Positions 9,183 to 18,800 of a DNA stretch of 64,000 bases are shown here, piece after piece; positions within the stretch are counted from its first letter, which is position 1, and the number at the start of each line of letters is the position of its first letter. The notes under the pieces were generated by a model. The model saw only the letters and a list, made by a program, of their open reading frames with translations, was not told where the DNA came from and did no database searches. Source of the stretch: Paucibacter sp963740455 (GTDB lineage: Bacteria > Pseudomonadota > Gammaproteobacteria > Burkholderiales > Burkholderiaceae_C); the NCBI GenBank assembly GCA_963740455.1, contig CAVUEF010000021.1, positions 62,001 to 126,000 of the forward strand, read 5' to 3'. A program made the position numbers and the translations under genes.

Positions 9183-10789
9183 CAGTTCTTCTTCACCCTG
9201 AACATATAGGTCGTGTCGGACGTGGGACCGATCTTCAAGCCCGACACATTGGCGCGCAGCGCCGCCACTTCGTTTTGCTGGAACAGCATGACGAAGGGGC
9301 TGGTGTTGCGGAACTCCTTCTGTATCTCCAGATACATGGCCTTGCGCTTCGTTGCGTCGCGCTCCAGCGCCGCCGCGTCAGCCTGCTTGGTCAGCTCCGG
9401 AATCACCCACGCGTTGCGCCAGGCCAGCGGCTTGGACTTGGCGTCATCGCTGTTGTCGGGGTTGCGTGCAAAGGTGTCGGCATTGGTGTGCGGATCCCAA
9501 TAGTCGGCGCCCCACTGGCCGATATACATGTCGTGCGTGCGGGCCCGGTATTTGGTCAGCACCTGTTTGCCGTCGCCGGGGATAATTTCCATCTCGATGC
9601 CGGCGCGTTTGGCGGTCTGCTGGACCGCCTCGACAATGCCTTGCACCGGCTGGATGCTGCGCGTGTCTATCGTCACCTTGAAGCCGTTCGGATAGCCCGC
9701 CTTGACGAGCAAGGCCTTGGCCTTGGCGACGTCGAGCTTGTAGGGGTTCTCCGTGCTCGCGCCCAGCAGCCCCACCGGCAGGAAGTTCTGGTGCACGACG
9801 CCGATGTGCTTGATCAAGGTGTCGCCGATCGCCGCGTAATCAACCAGCCATTTGAAGGCTTCGCGCACCTCGGGCTTGGCCAGGATGGGATTTTTCTGGT
9901 TCAGGCTGATGTAGTAGACCGTGCCCTTCGGTGTCGATGTCGTCCGGATGTCCTTGTTGGCGGCCAGCGCGTCGAGGTCTTGAGGCGAGAGATTGCGCGC
10001 GATGTCGACATCGCCCTTTTCGAGCAGCAGGCGCTGCGTGGCCGACTCCTTGACATGGCGGTAGATGACGCGTGCCAGCGCCGCCTTCGGTCCCCAGTAG
10101 CTGTCGTTGCGCTCGAGCGCGACGATTTCGTTGGCGCGCCACTCGCGGATCTTCAGCGGGCCCGATCCGGCGTAATGGGTCTTGAGCCAGCCATAACCGA
10201 GGTCGCCGTCCTTCTCGTTGGCGAGCACCAGTTTCTTGTCGACCACGGCCGCGACATTGGCCGTCAGGCAGTTCAGCACCAGCGTCGGCGCATACGACTT
10301 GTCGGTCTCGAACGTGAGCGTCAGCTTGCCCGTCGCCTTCACCTTGTCGGCCACATTGGCCTTGTTCAAACCGAACTGCGTCAGGATGAAGGCCGGCGAC
10401 TTGTCGAGCCGCACCGCGCGCTGCAACGAGAACACCACGTCCTCGGCAGTGAGCGGATTGCCGGAGGCAAACTTCAGTCCTTCCTTCAACTCGAAGCTGA
10501 AGGTCTTGCCGTCGCTCGACACGCTCCAGTGCCTGGCCAGATCGCCGATCAGCTTGGACGGATCGTTCACGTCGAAGCGCACCAGGCGGTCGTAGGTGTT
10601 GCCCATCAGCTCTCCGCCCGAGATCTCGAACACCTCGGCCGGGTCGAGGGAGATGATGTCGTCGAACGCGAACGCCACCACCAAGGTGTCCTTCGGCGTG
10701 GCGGCCAGCGCCGGCGTCAGGCCATAAGCGGCCCAGAGGCTGGTGGCCAGCAGCGTGGCTGCGGCACGGCGTGTCATCGAATTCAACAT
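9182..10789 (-). CDS. Periplasmic substrate-binding protein, solute-binding family 5
   Basis: A 535-residue exported protein that should capture peptides, nickel chelates or similar ligands for the importer encoded downstream. The N-terminus (MTRRAAATLLATSLWAAYGLTPALA) is a clear signal peptide, followed by the family 5 lead-in PKDTLVVAFAFDDIISLDPA. GGAG lies eight bases before the ATG. It is the first gene of the operon; the real ligand cannot be told from sequence. Confidence 0.92.
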   Translation of the reverse strand: MLNSMTRRAAATLLATSLWAAYGLTPALAATPKDTLVVAFAFDDIISLDPAEVFEISGGELMGNTYDRLVRFDVNDPSKLIGDLARHWSVSSDGKTFSFELKEGLKFASGNPLTAEDVVFSLQRAVRLDKSPAFILTQFGLNKANVADKVKATGKLTLTFETDKSYAPTLVLNCLTANVAAVVDKKLVLANEKDGDLGYGWLKTHYAGSGPLKIREWRANEIVALERNDSYWGPKAALARVIYRHVKESATQRLLLEKGDVDIARNLSPQDLDALAANKDIRTTSTPKGTVYYISLNQKNPILAKPEVREAFKWLVDYAAIGDTLIKHIGVVHQNFLPVGLLGASTENPYKLDVAKAKALLVKAGYPNGFKVTIDTRSIQPVQGIVEAVQQTAKRAGIEMEIIPGDGKQVLTKYRARTHDMYIGQWGADYWDPHTNADTFARNPDNSDDAKSKPLAWRNAWVIPELTKQADAAALERDATKRKAMYLEIQKEFRNTSPFVMLFQQNEVAALRANVSGLKIGPTSDTTYMFRVKKN

Positions 10790-10897
10790 GGGCGGTACTC
10801 CTGCTTGTCGGGTCTGGGCTGACTACCGGCCGATTGTGGCATCGCCGCGCACACCCGGGCCGTCGGACGCGCCGGCGCTGGCTTGAGCCATTCAGAC

Positions 10898-11566
10898 TCA
10901 AGGTGCCAGGCTGACGCGCAATTGCAGCTCGCGCATGTCAACGCTTTGGGCGTCGCGGCTGCGCAGCACGCCGCGCTCGCTGGCCTGCAACTGCTTGCCG
11001 CTGCGCGCCACCACGCTCCATTCGTTCATCGGCATCGCCACCGTGCTGAGCACCTGGCTTTGTTCCGCAGCGGAGCGCCTGTGCGTGCTGAACTGCACAC
11101 GCACCGGCGTCGCGCCGCCTGGCCAGAGCGGACTGACACTGAAGCCGCTCGATCGCTCGACCAGCGTCGTGCGCGGCGCGGCAAGCAGCCTGGCGCCGCC
11201 GCCTGCACTTGCGCCCGAGGCCGGCAAGTCCACCGCATAGTCCAGCCATTGCACCGGCGTCGATTCGCCCAGGCTGATGCTGGCGGAATGGCCGTTGAGC
11301 ACCAACAGGCGCTGGACGGCGCCTTGCTTGTCCTGGTGGTCTTGCGTGCTGAGCGTGACGCTGCCGCGCGGCGACACCGATCCGGCCGTGCCGACGACGA
11401 CGGCACCTTCGCGCAGCCCCGCCACCACGCTTAAGCTCACGCTCGATTCGACCCAGCGCAACTCGACCAGCAGATTGCGTTGCGGACCACCGAGGTCGCG
11501 CGCCAGCAGCGAGCCTGCCGGCAGGGCGAGCAGCAAAGCATGGAGCACGACGCGCCGCATTTTCAT
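10898..11566 (-). CDS. Secreted protein of unknown function, weakly secretin-like
   Basis: A 222-residue protein beginning MKMRRVVLHALLLALPAGSLLA, a signal peptide. The mature part contains QRNLLVELRWVESS and LLVLNGHSASISLGES, which recall the short beta-rich segments of secretin-type proteins (a strand with L-V-E-x-R followed by a glycine-rich loop). The resemblance is too weak for an assignment. The gene lies 108 bases upstream of the ABC importer operon on the same strand and may or may not be co-transcribed. Confidence 0.7.
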   Translation of the reverse strand: MKMRRVVLHALLLALPAGSLLARDLGGPQRNLLVELRWVESSVSLSVVAGLREGAVVVGTAGSVSPRGSVTLSTQDHQDKQGAVQRLLVLNGHSASISLGESTPVQWLDYAVDLPASGASAGGGARLLAAPRTTLVERSSGFSVSPLWPGGATPVRVQFSTHRRSAAEQSQVLSTVAMPMNEWSVVARSGKQLQASERGVLRSRDAQSVDMRELQLRVSLAP

Positions 11567-11637
11567 GACGCCAGCATACCTGCGCGCAGGTCGGCGCTGC
11601 AATCGCATAAAGTGCCGGCATGCACAAGGACCGTCTG

Positions 11638-12252
11638 ATGAACATGCACTATTACGAACCCCGACACGGCCACGGCCTGCCGCACGACCCGTTCAACGCC
11701 ATCGTCGGCCCGCGTCCGATCGGCTGGATCTCCAGCCAGAGCGCCGCGGGGCTGATCAATCTCGCGCCCTACAGTTTCTTCAACGCCTTCAACTACACGC
11801 CGCCCCTGATCGGTTTTTCAAGCGTCGGCTACAAGGACACGGTGCGCAATATCGAGGAGACCGGCGAGTTCGTCTGGAACCTGGTGACGCGTGACTTGGC
11901 CGAGGCGATGAACCAGAGCTGCGCCAGCGTGCCGCCCGAGGTCAACGAATTCGAGCTGGCGGGCCTGACGCCGCAGGCATCAACACTGGTGGGGGTGCCG
12001 CGCGTGTCCGAGGCGCCGGTCGCCTTCGAGTGCCGCTTGAGCCAGTTGCTGCAGTTGCGCGGCGCCGACGGCGCGGCCGTGAACAGCTGGCTGGTGCTGG
12101 GCGAGGTGGTCGGCGTGCATATCGCAGCCGAACTGCTGGTCGATGGCGTGTACGACACGGCCGCGGCCAGGCCCGTGCTGCGCGGCGGCGGCGCCGCCGA
12201 TTATTTCGAGATCAAGGCCGAGAACCGCTTTCGCATGTTCAGGCCGGCGTGA
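11638..12252 (+). CDS. Flavin reductase-like domain protein
   Basis: A 204-residue protein of the flavin-reductase-like (FMN-binding split barrel) family. Family features visible are the lead-in PFNAIVGPRPIGWISSQ, LAPYSFFNAFNYTPPLIGFSS and the conserved E-F-V-x-N-L. Such proteins reduce FMN with NAD(P)H for a partner monooxygenase or act as stand-alone flavoproteins; no oxygenase partner is adjacent. The start at 11638 (MNMHYYEP) is preceded by AAGGA with a seven-base gap; an ATG six codons upstream lacks such a site. Converges with the BKACE gene, 9 bases apart. Confidence 0.88.
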   Translation: MNMHYYEPRHGHGLPHDPFNAIVGPRPIGWISSQSAAGLINLAPYSFFNAFNYTPPLIGFSSVGYKDTVRNIEETGEFVWNLVTRDLAEAMNQSCASVPPEVNEFELAGLTPQASTLVGVPRVSEAPVAFECRLSQLLQLRGADGAAVNSWLVLGEVVGVHIAAELLVDGVYDTAAARPVLRGGGAADYFEIKAENRFRMFRPA

Positions 12253-12261
12253 TCGTTCGGC

Positions 12262-13074
12262 TCAGGCCCTGAAGCGCTCGCGCAGACTCTGCGCGGTGGC
12301 CAGTGGCCGCCCCAGCAGATCGGCGATTTGCGCCGCCTGCGCGACCAGCGCCGCGTTGTCGGGTGCGAGAGCGCCGTTCTTCAGATACAGATTGTTCTCG
12401 AAGCCGACGCGTGCATGGCCGCCGAGCGCCGCGGCAGCCGTCATGCAAGCATGTTCGGTGGCGCCGAAGGCGCACACGGCCCAGGGTTCAATCCCGTCAT
12501 GCGCCTGCACAAACGGCAGCAGATCGCGCGGGCTCGATGTCTGGCCTGCGCTGTAACGGCCCAGCACGAAGAGCAGGAACCATGGCGCGCTCGCTATGAC
12601 GCCGGCGCGTCGCAGCGTCTGCCAGCGTTCCAGGTCGGCCACGTCGTAAAGAATCACCTGCGTCATGACGCGCTCGGCCGCCAGCCAGTCGAAGAATGCG
12701 GCCAGGCCCTTCTCGCCGATTTCGGGCTGGTCGAGTTCGCGCAGCCCCACCGACACCGCTTCGGGCCGCAGCTCGCGCACCATTGCGATCTGCGCGGGCG
12801 CCTGATAGACCTTGGCTGCCTCGCTCGTGACTTGCAGCACCAGCGCGTCGCCGACGGCCGCGCGCACCACGCGCAAGGCCTCGCGATAGCCATCCACATC
12901 GAGACTGTGGCGCCCCTGCGCGTCGCGGATATGCAGGTGCAGCATGGCCGCGCCGGCGTCCAGACAACGCTTGGCCGTCACGGCCAGTTCGGCCGCCGTC
13001 AGCGGCACAGCAGCATGGTCGGCGTGCTGCTTGTAGGCGCCGTTGGGCGCAACCGTAACGATCAATTCGTTCAT
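12262..13074 (-). CDS. Beta-keto acid cleavage enzyme (BKACE, DUF849)
   Basis: Zinc-dependent aldolase-like enzyme of about 270 residues that condenses a beta-keto acid with acetyl-CoA and splits it; the founding member is 3-keto-5-aminohexanoate cleavage enzyme of lysine fermentation. Visible are the N-terminal ITVAPNGA-like strand, the metal-binding pair HLHIRD at about residue 46, GLRE and the C-terminal VGFENNLYLKNG, where a glutamate completes the zinc site. AGGAAG lies eight bases before ATG 13074. Substrate unknown. It is followed upstream by the EamA gene on the same strand, 22 bases away. Confidence 0.9.
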   Translation of the reverse strand: MNELIVTVAPNGAYKQHADHAAVPLTAAELAVTAKRCLDAGAAMLHLHIRDAQGRHSLDVDGYREALRVVRAAVGDALVLQVTSEAAKVYQAPAQIAMVRELRPEAVSVGLRELDQPEIGEKGLAAFFDWLAAERVMTQVILYDVADLERWQTLRRAGVIASAPWFLLFVLGRYSAGQTSSPRDLLPFVQAHDGIEPWAVCAFGATEHACMTAAAALGGHARVGFENNLYLKNGALAPDNAALVAQAAQIADLLGRPLATAQSLRERFRA

Positions 13075-13096
13075 CACATGGCTTCCTGTCCAGTCT

Positions 13097-13972
13097 TCAG
13101 CGCCTTGCTGCCGGCCACAAGAGATTGATGGCCAGGCCGCTGAGCACCAGTGCGGCGGCGATCAGCTTCCAGGCCGGCATGGTCTCGCCCAGCCACCAGG
13201 CCGCGCTGCTCATGCCGAACACCGGCACCAGCAAGGCCATGGGCACGATGGTGGCGGCGGCGTGGCGCGCCAGCAGCCAGCCCCAGATGCCGTAGCCGAA
13301 CAAGGTATTGCCCCACGACTGCCACAGCACCGCACCCCAGGCTTGAGCGCTCATCGCCTGCAAGCTGTGCGCGATGCGCTCCGGCCCTTCGAATGTCAGC
13401 GACAGGACCAGCAGCGGCGGCACCGCAAACAAACTGGTCCACACCATATACGACAGCATATTCACGCGGCCCGCCTGCTTGCCCACCATATTCGCGACCG
13501 CCCACGACAGCGCCGCGCACAACACCATCAACAGGCCCAGCACCGTGGTGCTGGCGTCGGTGTGCCAGGCGATCACGGCCAGACCCGCAGCGGCCGTCAG
13601 CAAACCCGTCCATTGGTGGCTGCGCAGGCGTTCATGCGTGAGTCGCATCGCCAGCAGCACGGTGAAAAACACCTGGGTCTGTATCACCAGCGAGGCCAGG
13701 CCCGGCGCTATCTGCGTGCGCATGGCCAGGTAGAGCAGACCGAACTGGCCCACGCCTATCAACACGCCGTAGCTGGCCAGATTGCGCCAGGGCACGGCGG
13801 GGCGCGGCAGAAACAGCAATGCAGGAAGCACCGCGAAACAAAAACGCAGCGTGGCGAACAGGAATGGCGGCAACTCGCCCAAGGCCAGCTTGATGACGAC
13901 GAAGTTGCTGCCCCAGATGGCCACCACCATGAGCGCCAGCAAGAAGTGCCGCAAGGGCAGTGCTGCTGCCAT
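13097..13972 (-). CDS. EamA family transporter
   Basis: A 291-residue membrane protein with ten hydrophobic segments in two homologous halves, typical of drug/metabolite exporters of the EamA (RhaT/YdcZ) family. The N-terminal half contains AIWGSNFVVIKLAL, the second half VVLAALSWAVANMVGKQA-like and GETMPAWKLIAAALVLSGLAINL. The start ATG (13972) overlaps the diguanylate cyclase stop as TGATG. The substrate is not predictable. Confidence 0.9.
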   Translation of the reverse strand: MAAALPLRHFLLALMVVAIWGSNFVVIKLALGELPPFLFATLRFCFAVLPALLFLPRPAVPWRNLASYGVLIGVGQFGLLYLAMRTQIAPGLASLVIQTQVFFTVLLAMRLTHERLRSHQWTGLLTAAAGLAVIAWHTDASTTVLGLLMVLCAALSWAVANMVGKQAGRVNMLSYMVWTSLFAVPPLLVLSLTFEGPERIAHSLQAMSAQAWGAVLWQSWGNTLFGYGIWGWLLARHAAATIVPMALLVPVFGMSSAAWWLGETMPAWKLIAAALVLSGLAINLLWPAARR

Positions 13973-15093
13973 CAATCGGCAACCACGCGATTGCGGCCCC
14001 GCTTCTTGGCTTCGTAAAGCAGCCGGTCGGCGCGCTCAATCGTCTGGGCGAGCGTCTCATCGGGCCTGTGTTCGGTCAGACCGGCCGAGAAGGTGACGCT
14101 GAGCTCGACCCCTGCGACCAACACCTCATGCTGCTGCACCAGCTCGCGCAGCCGCTCGATGCCCGCCAGCGCCAGCGGCAGGTTGGTATTGGGCAATACC
14201 GCGACGAACTCCTCGCCGCCCCAGCGCGCCAGCAGGTCGGAGCCGCGCAAGGCGCCGAGGCACACTTGCGCAAAGGCGCGCAGTACTTCATCGCCGGCGC
14301 CGTGGCCATACAGGTCATTGACCCGCTTGAAGTAGTCGATGTCGAACAGACCCACACAAAACGAGTTGCCGCTGCGCAGGTTTCGCTGCACTTCCATTTC
14401 AAGCAGCGATTGCATGTGACGGCGGTTGAACAGACCGGTCAGATCGTCGTGCGTGGCCAGCACCTGGATCTTGCCCAGCGCTTCGGCCAGTTCCTCCTTC
14501 TGCCGCGCCAGGCGATGGCGGATCTGGCTCAGGCGCCCGGCCAGCAGCGAGATCACCGGCAGCGTCGCCAACAGCATCAGGAAGTGGCCCAGTTCAACGG
14601 CGGGCACGTACACATCGGGCCGGAGCTTGACCATCACGGCCATCACGACGGTGAACAAGAGCAGGGCATAAAAGCTCAAGAACACCGTATTGCGCAAGCG
14701 CATCTGGAACATCGTGAACACCAGCACGGTCATCAGCACCGGGAACACCGCACCGCGCAAGGGTCCGGCCAATCCATAGGCAACGGCCCCGCACACAATG
14801 GCGAAGCCCGTTTGAAACCCGGTCAGCGAAGGGTCTGAAAAACGCGCCGACATGCCGCTGCGAATGAAGACGTAAGCCAGCAACATGCCGCCCACCGAGA
14901 CCGTTGTCCACAAGGAGACCCATGCGGGCTGCACCACGCCGGCCCAGACACCGTAGTTCATGATGGCAGCGCCCATCGTCATCAGCGACACGGCCAGGCT
15001 GCACTGGAGCAGGCGCACGCGCTTCACGCGGTCGGTGGTCAGCAACAGGTCGGCAAGACGTCCGAGCGCGACAGCTTCAGATCGAGCTTTCAT
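13972..15093 (-). CDS. Membrane-bound diguanylate cyclase (GGDEF domain)
   Basis: A 373-residue inner-membrane protein. About six hydrophobic segments fill residues 25-180, then a short coiled linker (RLSQIRHRLARQKEELAEALGKIQ) leads to a GGDEF domain with DDLTGLFNRRHM, FDIDYFKRVNDLYGHGAGDEVL and the active-site signature WGGEEF. It should make cyclic di-GMP from GTP. No RxxD inhibitory site is evident five residues upstream of GGEEF. The start is ATG 15093 (MKARSEAVAL). It lies just downstream of the Lrp gene (10-base gap). Confidence 0.93.
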   Translation of the reverse strand: MKARSEAVALGRLADLLLTTDRVKRVRLLQCSLAVSLMTMGAAIMNYGVWAGVVQPAWVSLWTTVSVGGMLLAYVFIRSGMSARFSDPSLTGFQTGFAIVCGAVAYGLAGPLRGAVFPVLMTVLVFTMFQMRLRNTVFLSFYALLLFTVVMAVMVKLRPDVYVPAVELGHFLMLLATLPVISLLAGRLSQIRHRLARQKEELAEALGKIQVLATHDDLTGLFNRRHMQSLLEMEVQRNLRSGNSFCVGLFDIDYFKRVNDLYGHGAGDEVLRAFAQVCLGALRGSDLLARWGGEEFVAVLPNTNLPLALAGIERLRELVQQHEVLVAGVELSVTFSAGLTEHRPDETLAQTIERADRLLYEAKKRGRNRVVAD

Positions 15094-15103
15094 GCCCGCT
15101 AGC

Positions 15104-15700
15104 CTAACGCATGTCAGGTGTCTGGCCGCCACGGACGGGTTGCAGATGCGTCAGCGGCATGACCGCCCCCGCCTTCACCTCGCCCAGCGAGAAACTCGTG
15201 TGCATGTCCTTGACATTCGGTAGGTGCAGCAAGGTGTCGATGGAAAAACGCGAGAACGCATCGAGGTCGGTGGCCAGCACCTGCAGCTCGAAGGTGCCGG
15301 CCCCCGAGATGTAGTGGCACGAAATCACCTCGGGCAATTCGCGTATCGCCTCTTCAAGCTGTTTGGTTGCCGCACCGGTGTTGCGCTCGGCGTCCAGGCG
15401 CACGAAGGCCAGCACCCCGAGGCCCACCTTGCGCCGGTCGATCTCGGCACGGTAGCCGGTGATATAGCCCTGCTCTTCGAGCCACTTGACGCGCCGCCAG
15501 GCGGGCGCCGCCGACAAGCCGATGCGCGCCGCGAGCTCGGCGTTGGACAGGCGTGCGTCGAGCTGCAACTCGTGCAGGATGGCAATGTGATACCGGTCCA
15601 GCGCTTCGACCGCAGCGTCGGCGCCGGGCGCATCACGGTGCGTCTTGACGACCGGACTGCGTCTAGTGGTTTGCCCGGATTTTGGGTTTTTCGATGTCAT
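15104..15700 (-). CDS. Lrp/AsnC family transcriptional regulator
   Basis: A 198-residue regulator with an N-terminal helix-turn-helix (DRYHIAILHELQLDARLSNAEL, then AARIGLSAAPAWRRVKWLEEQG) and a C-terminal RAM ligand-binding domain (VISCHYISGAGTFELQVL and NVKDMHTSFSLGEVK). It has an unusually long basic lead of about 35 residues. It is transcribed divergently from the indolepyruvate:ferredoxin oxidoreductase gene, so it is the likely regulator of that gene, responding to an amino acid such as tryptophan or phenylalanine (inference). ATG 15700 has no strong ribosome binding site. Confidence 0.92.
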   Translation of the reverse strand: MTSKNPKSGQTTRRSPVVKTHRDAPGADAAVEALDRYHIAILHELQLDARLSNAELAARIGLSAAPAWRRVKWLEEQGYITGYRAEIDRRKVGLGVLAFVRLDAERNTGAATKQLEEAIRELPEVISCHYISGAGTFELQVLATDLDAFSRFSIDTLLHLPNVKDMHTSFSLGEVKAGAVMPLTHLQPVRGGQTPDMR

Positions 15701-15707
15701 CTTGCAT

Positions 15708-15724
15708 TTCAAATCGTGTTTGAA
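15708..15724. promoter_or_regulatory. Candidate Lrp-type operator
   Basis: A perfect inverted repeat TTCAAA-N5-TTTGAA lies just ahead of the regulator start and within the 172-base divergent intergenic region. Its A/T-rich half-sites with a 5-base spacer fit Lrp/AsnC binding sites. It could control both the regulator and the divergent oxidoreductase. Confidence 0.55.
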
Positions 15725-15872
15725 GAAAGATTATTGCGCACAGACCCTGGTTCCGGCCACATATAGAAAGCACTGCGCGCAGCGCTTTGCCTACACTCGC
15801 GCAACGCCCTGCCGATGCTGCGCCGCGCCGCGAGCCAGGGCCGCCGGACCCGCCCCCAAGGAGCTTGAATCC

Positions 15873-18800
15873 ATGAATGCCCCGCTACCCGATTCCGTCC
15901 GCCTTGCCCTTGAGCAGGCCTCGCTCGACGACAAATACAGCCTCGACTCGGGCCGCGCCTTCATGAGCGGCGTGCAAGCCTTGGTGCGCTTGCCGATCCT
16001 GCAGCGCCAGCGCGACGCGCTCGTCGGCCTGAACACCGGCGGCTTCATCAGCGGCTACCGCGGCTCGCCGCTGGGCGGCTACGACCAGGCCTTGATGGCA
16101 GCCAAGAAGCATCTGGATGCGCACAACATCGTGTTCCAGCCCGGCGTCAACGAAGAGCTGGCGGCCACCGCCGTGTGGGGCACGCAGCAGCTCGATCTGT
16201 ATCCGGCGACCAAGAAGGTCGACGGCGTGTTCGGCATCTGGTACGGCAAGGGGCCAGGTGTTGACCGCAGTTGCGACGTCTTCAAGCACGCGAACATGGC
16301 GGGCACCTCCAGGCACGGCGGCGTTATCGCGGTGGCCGGCGACGATCATGTCTCGAAGAGCAGCACGGCGGCGCACCAGAGCGACCACATCTTCAAGGCC
16401 TGCGGACTGCCGGTGTTCTTCCCGTCGAACGTGCAGGACATCCTCGACATGGGCTTGCATGCGATCGCGATGAGCCGCTTTTCGGGTGTCTGGTCAGGCA
16501 TGAAGACGATCCAGGAAGTGGTCGAATCGTCGGCCTCGGTGTCGGTCGATCCGGACCGCGTGAAGATCGTCATGCCCGAGGATTTCCAGATGCCTGCGGG
16601 CGGAGTGCACATCCGCTGGCCCGACGCGCCGCTCGAGCAAGAGGCGCGGCTCATGAACTACAAGTGGTACGCGGCACTCGCCTATGTGCGCGCCAACAAG
16701 CTCAACCACAACGTCGTCTCGACACCGCACGATCGCTTCGGCATCATCGCCAGCGGCAAGGCCTTCAACGACACGCGCCAGGCGCTCGCCGACCTGGGGC
16801 TGGACGACGCCAACTGCCAACGCCTGGGCGTGCGTGTGCACAAGGTGAATGTGGTGTGGCCGCTCGAGGCCACCATCACGCGCGACTTCGCCCTGGGTCT
16901 GCAAGAAATCCTGGTGGTCGAGGAAAAGCGCCAGGTCATCGAATACCAGCTCAAGGAATCGCTCTACAACTGGCGCGCCGACGTGCGCCCGCGCGTGCTG
17001 GGCAAGTTCGACGAGAGCGAGGGCGCCGACAACAGCGGCGGCGAGTGGAGCCACCCCAATCCGGGCGGCACCTGGCTGCTGCGCGCCAACGCCGATCTGA
17101 CGCCGGCGCTGATCGCCAAGGCGATCGCCAAGCGACTCAAGAAACTCGGCGTCGACGCCGACACGAGCGCGCGCATGGACGCGCGTCTGGCCGTGATCGA
17201 GGCCAAGGAGCGCGCGCTCGTCGAGCTCAAGACCGACACCGGCGAGCGCGCGCCGTGGTTTTGCAGCGGCTGCCCGCACAACACCAGCACGCGCGTGCCC
17301 GAGGGCTCGCGCGCGGTGGCCGGCATCGGCTGCCACTTCATGGCGGTGTGGATGGACCGCAGCACCGTCACCTTCAGCCAGATGGGTGGCGAAGGCGTGT
17401 CGTGGATCGGCCAGGCGCCGTTCACCACCGACCAGCACATCTTCGCCAATCTGGGCGATGGCACCTACTTCCACAGCGGCCTGCTCGCGATACGCCAGAG
17501 CATCGCCGCCGGCGTCAACATCACCTACAAGATCCTCTACAACGACGCCGTCGCGATGACCGGCGGCCAGCGCGTCGGCGAGCGTGCCGAGGGCCACACG
17601 GTGCTGCAGATCATGGGCAGCCTGGTCGCCGAAGGCGTGACCAAGCTGGTGATCGTGACCGACGAGCCCGACAAATACGCCGGCGTCACGCTCGCCGCCG
17701 GCGTGACCGTGCACCACCGCGACGAGCTCGACCGCATCCAGCGCGAGCTGCGCGAGATCAAGGGCACGACCGCACTCATCTACGACCAGGTCTGCGCCAC
17801 CGAAAAGCGCCGCCGCCGCAAGCGCGGCACGCTTGCCACGCCCGACCAGACCGTCGTCATCAACGAGCTGGTGTGCGAAGGCTGCGGCGACTGTTCGGTG
17901 CAGAGCAACTGCCTGAGCGTCGAGCCTGTCGAGACCGAGTTCGGCCGCAAGCGCCGCATCAACCAGAACACCTGCAACAAGGACTATTCGTGCGTGAAGG
18001 GCTTCTGCCCGAGCTTCGTCACCGTCGAGGGCGGCACGCTCAGGAAGCCGAAGAAAGAGAAGCGGGGTGACCTGGCCAGCATGCAGGCAATACCTGACCC
18101 CGTGCTGCCGGCTTGCGAGCAGGCCTGGGGCATCGTGGTCGGCGGCGTCGGCGGCACCGGCGTCATCACGATAGGCCAGTTGCTCGGCATGGCCGCGCAT
18201 CTGGAGGGCAAGGGCGTCGTCACCCAGGACGCCGGCGGTCTGGCGCAAAAGGGCGGCGCCACCTGGAGCCATATCCAGATCGCGAACCGGCAGGGCGCGA
18301 TCCACACGACCAAGGTCGACACCGCCAAGGCCGACCTGGTGATCGGCTGCGACGCCATCGTCGCCGCCAGCAAGGTCACCCTGGGCGTGATCGCACCGGG
18401 CCGTACTTTCGTGGCGCTCAACAACCACGGCACACCGACCGCGGCCTTCGTGAAGAATCCGGACTGGCAGTTCCCGGCCGAAGGCTGCGCAGCCACGCTG
18501 GCCGCGGCGACCACGCCCGACTTGCTCGGCGCGTTCGACGCCGAGCAAGTGGCGGTGCAGTTGATCGGCGACTCGATCTACACGAATCCGCTGCTGCTGG
18601 GCTATGCCTGGCAAAAAGGCCGCGTGCCGATCAGCCTGGCGGCGCTGATGCGATCGATGGAGTTGAACGGCGTGCAGGTCGACAACAACAAGGCGGCGTT
18701 CGATTGGGGCCGCCGCTGCGCCCATGATCTGGCGTCGGTGCAGGCGCTGTTCAAGGCAGCGCAAGTCATCGCCTTCGTCAAGAAGCCGGGGCTTGCCGAG

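Noticed and set aside
9275..10822. Long open frame antisense to the peptide-binding protein
   Set aside because: Shadow of the signal-peptide-bearing binding protein gene.
15102..15108. GTTAGGC (minus strand) just ahead of the diguanylate cyclase start, like an integron R' core before a cassette gene
   Set aside because: The bases are the last codons and stop of the Lrp gene (CGT TAG), and no paired arms or second core are present.
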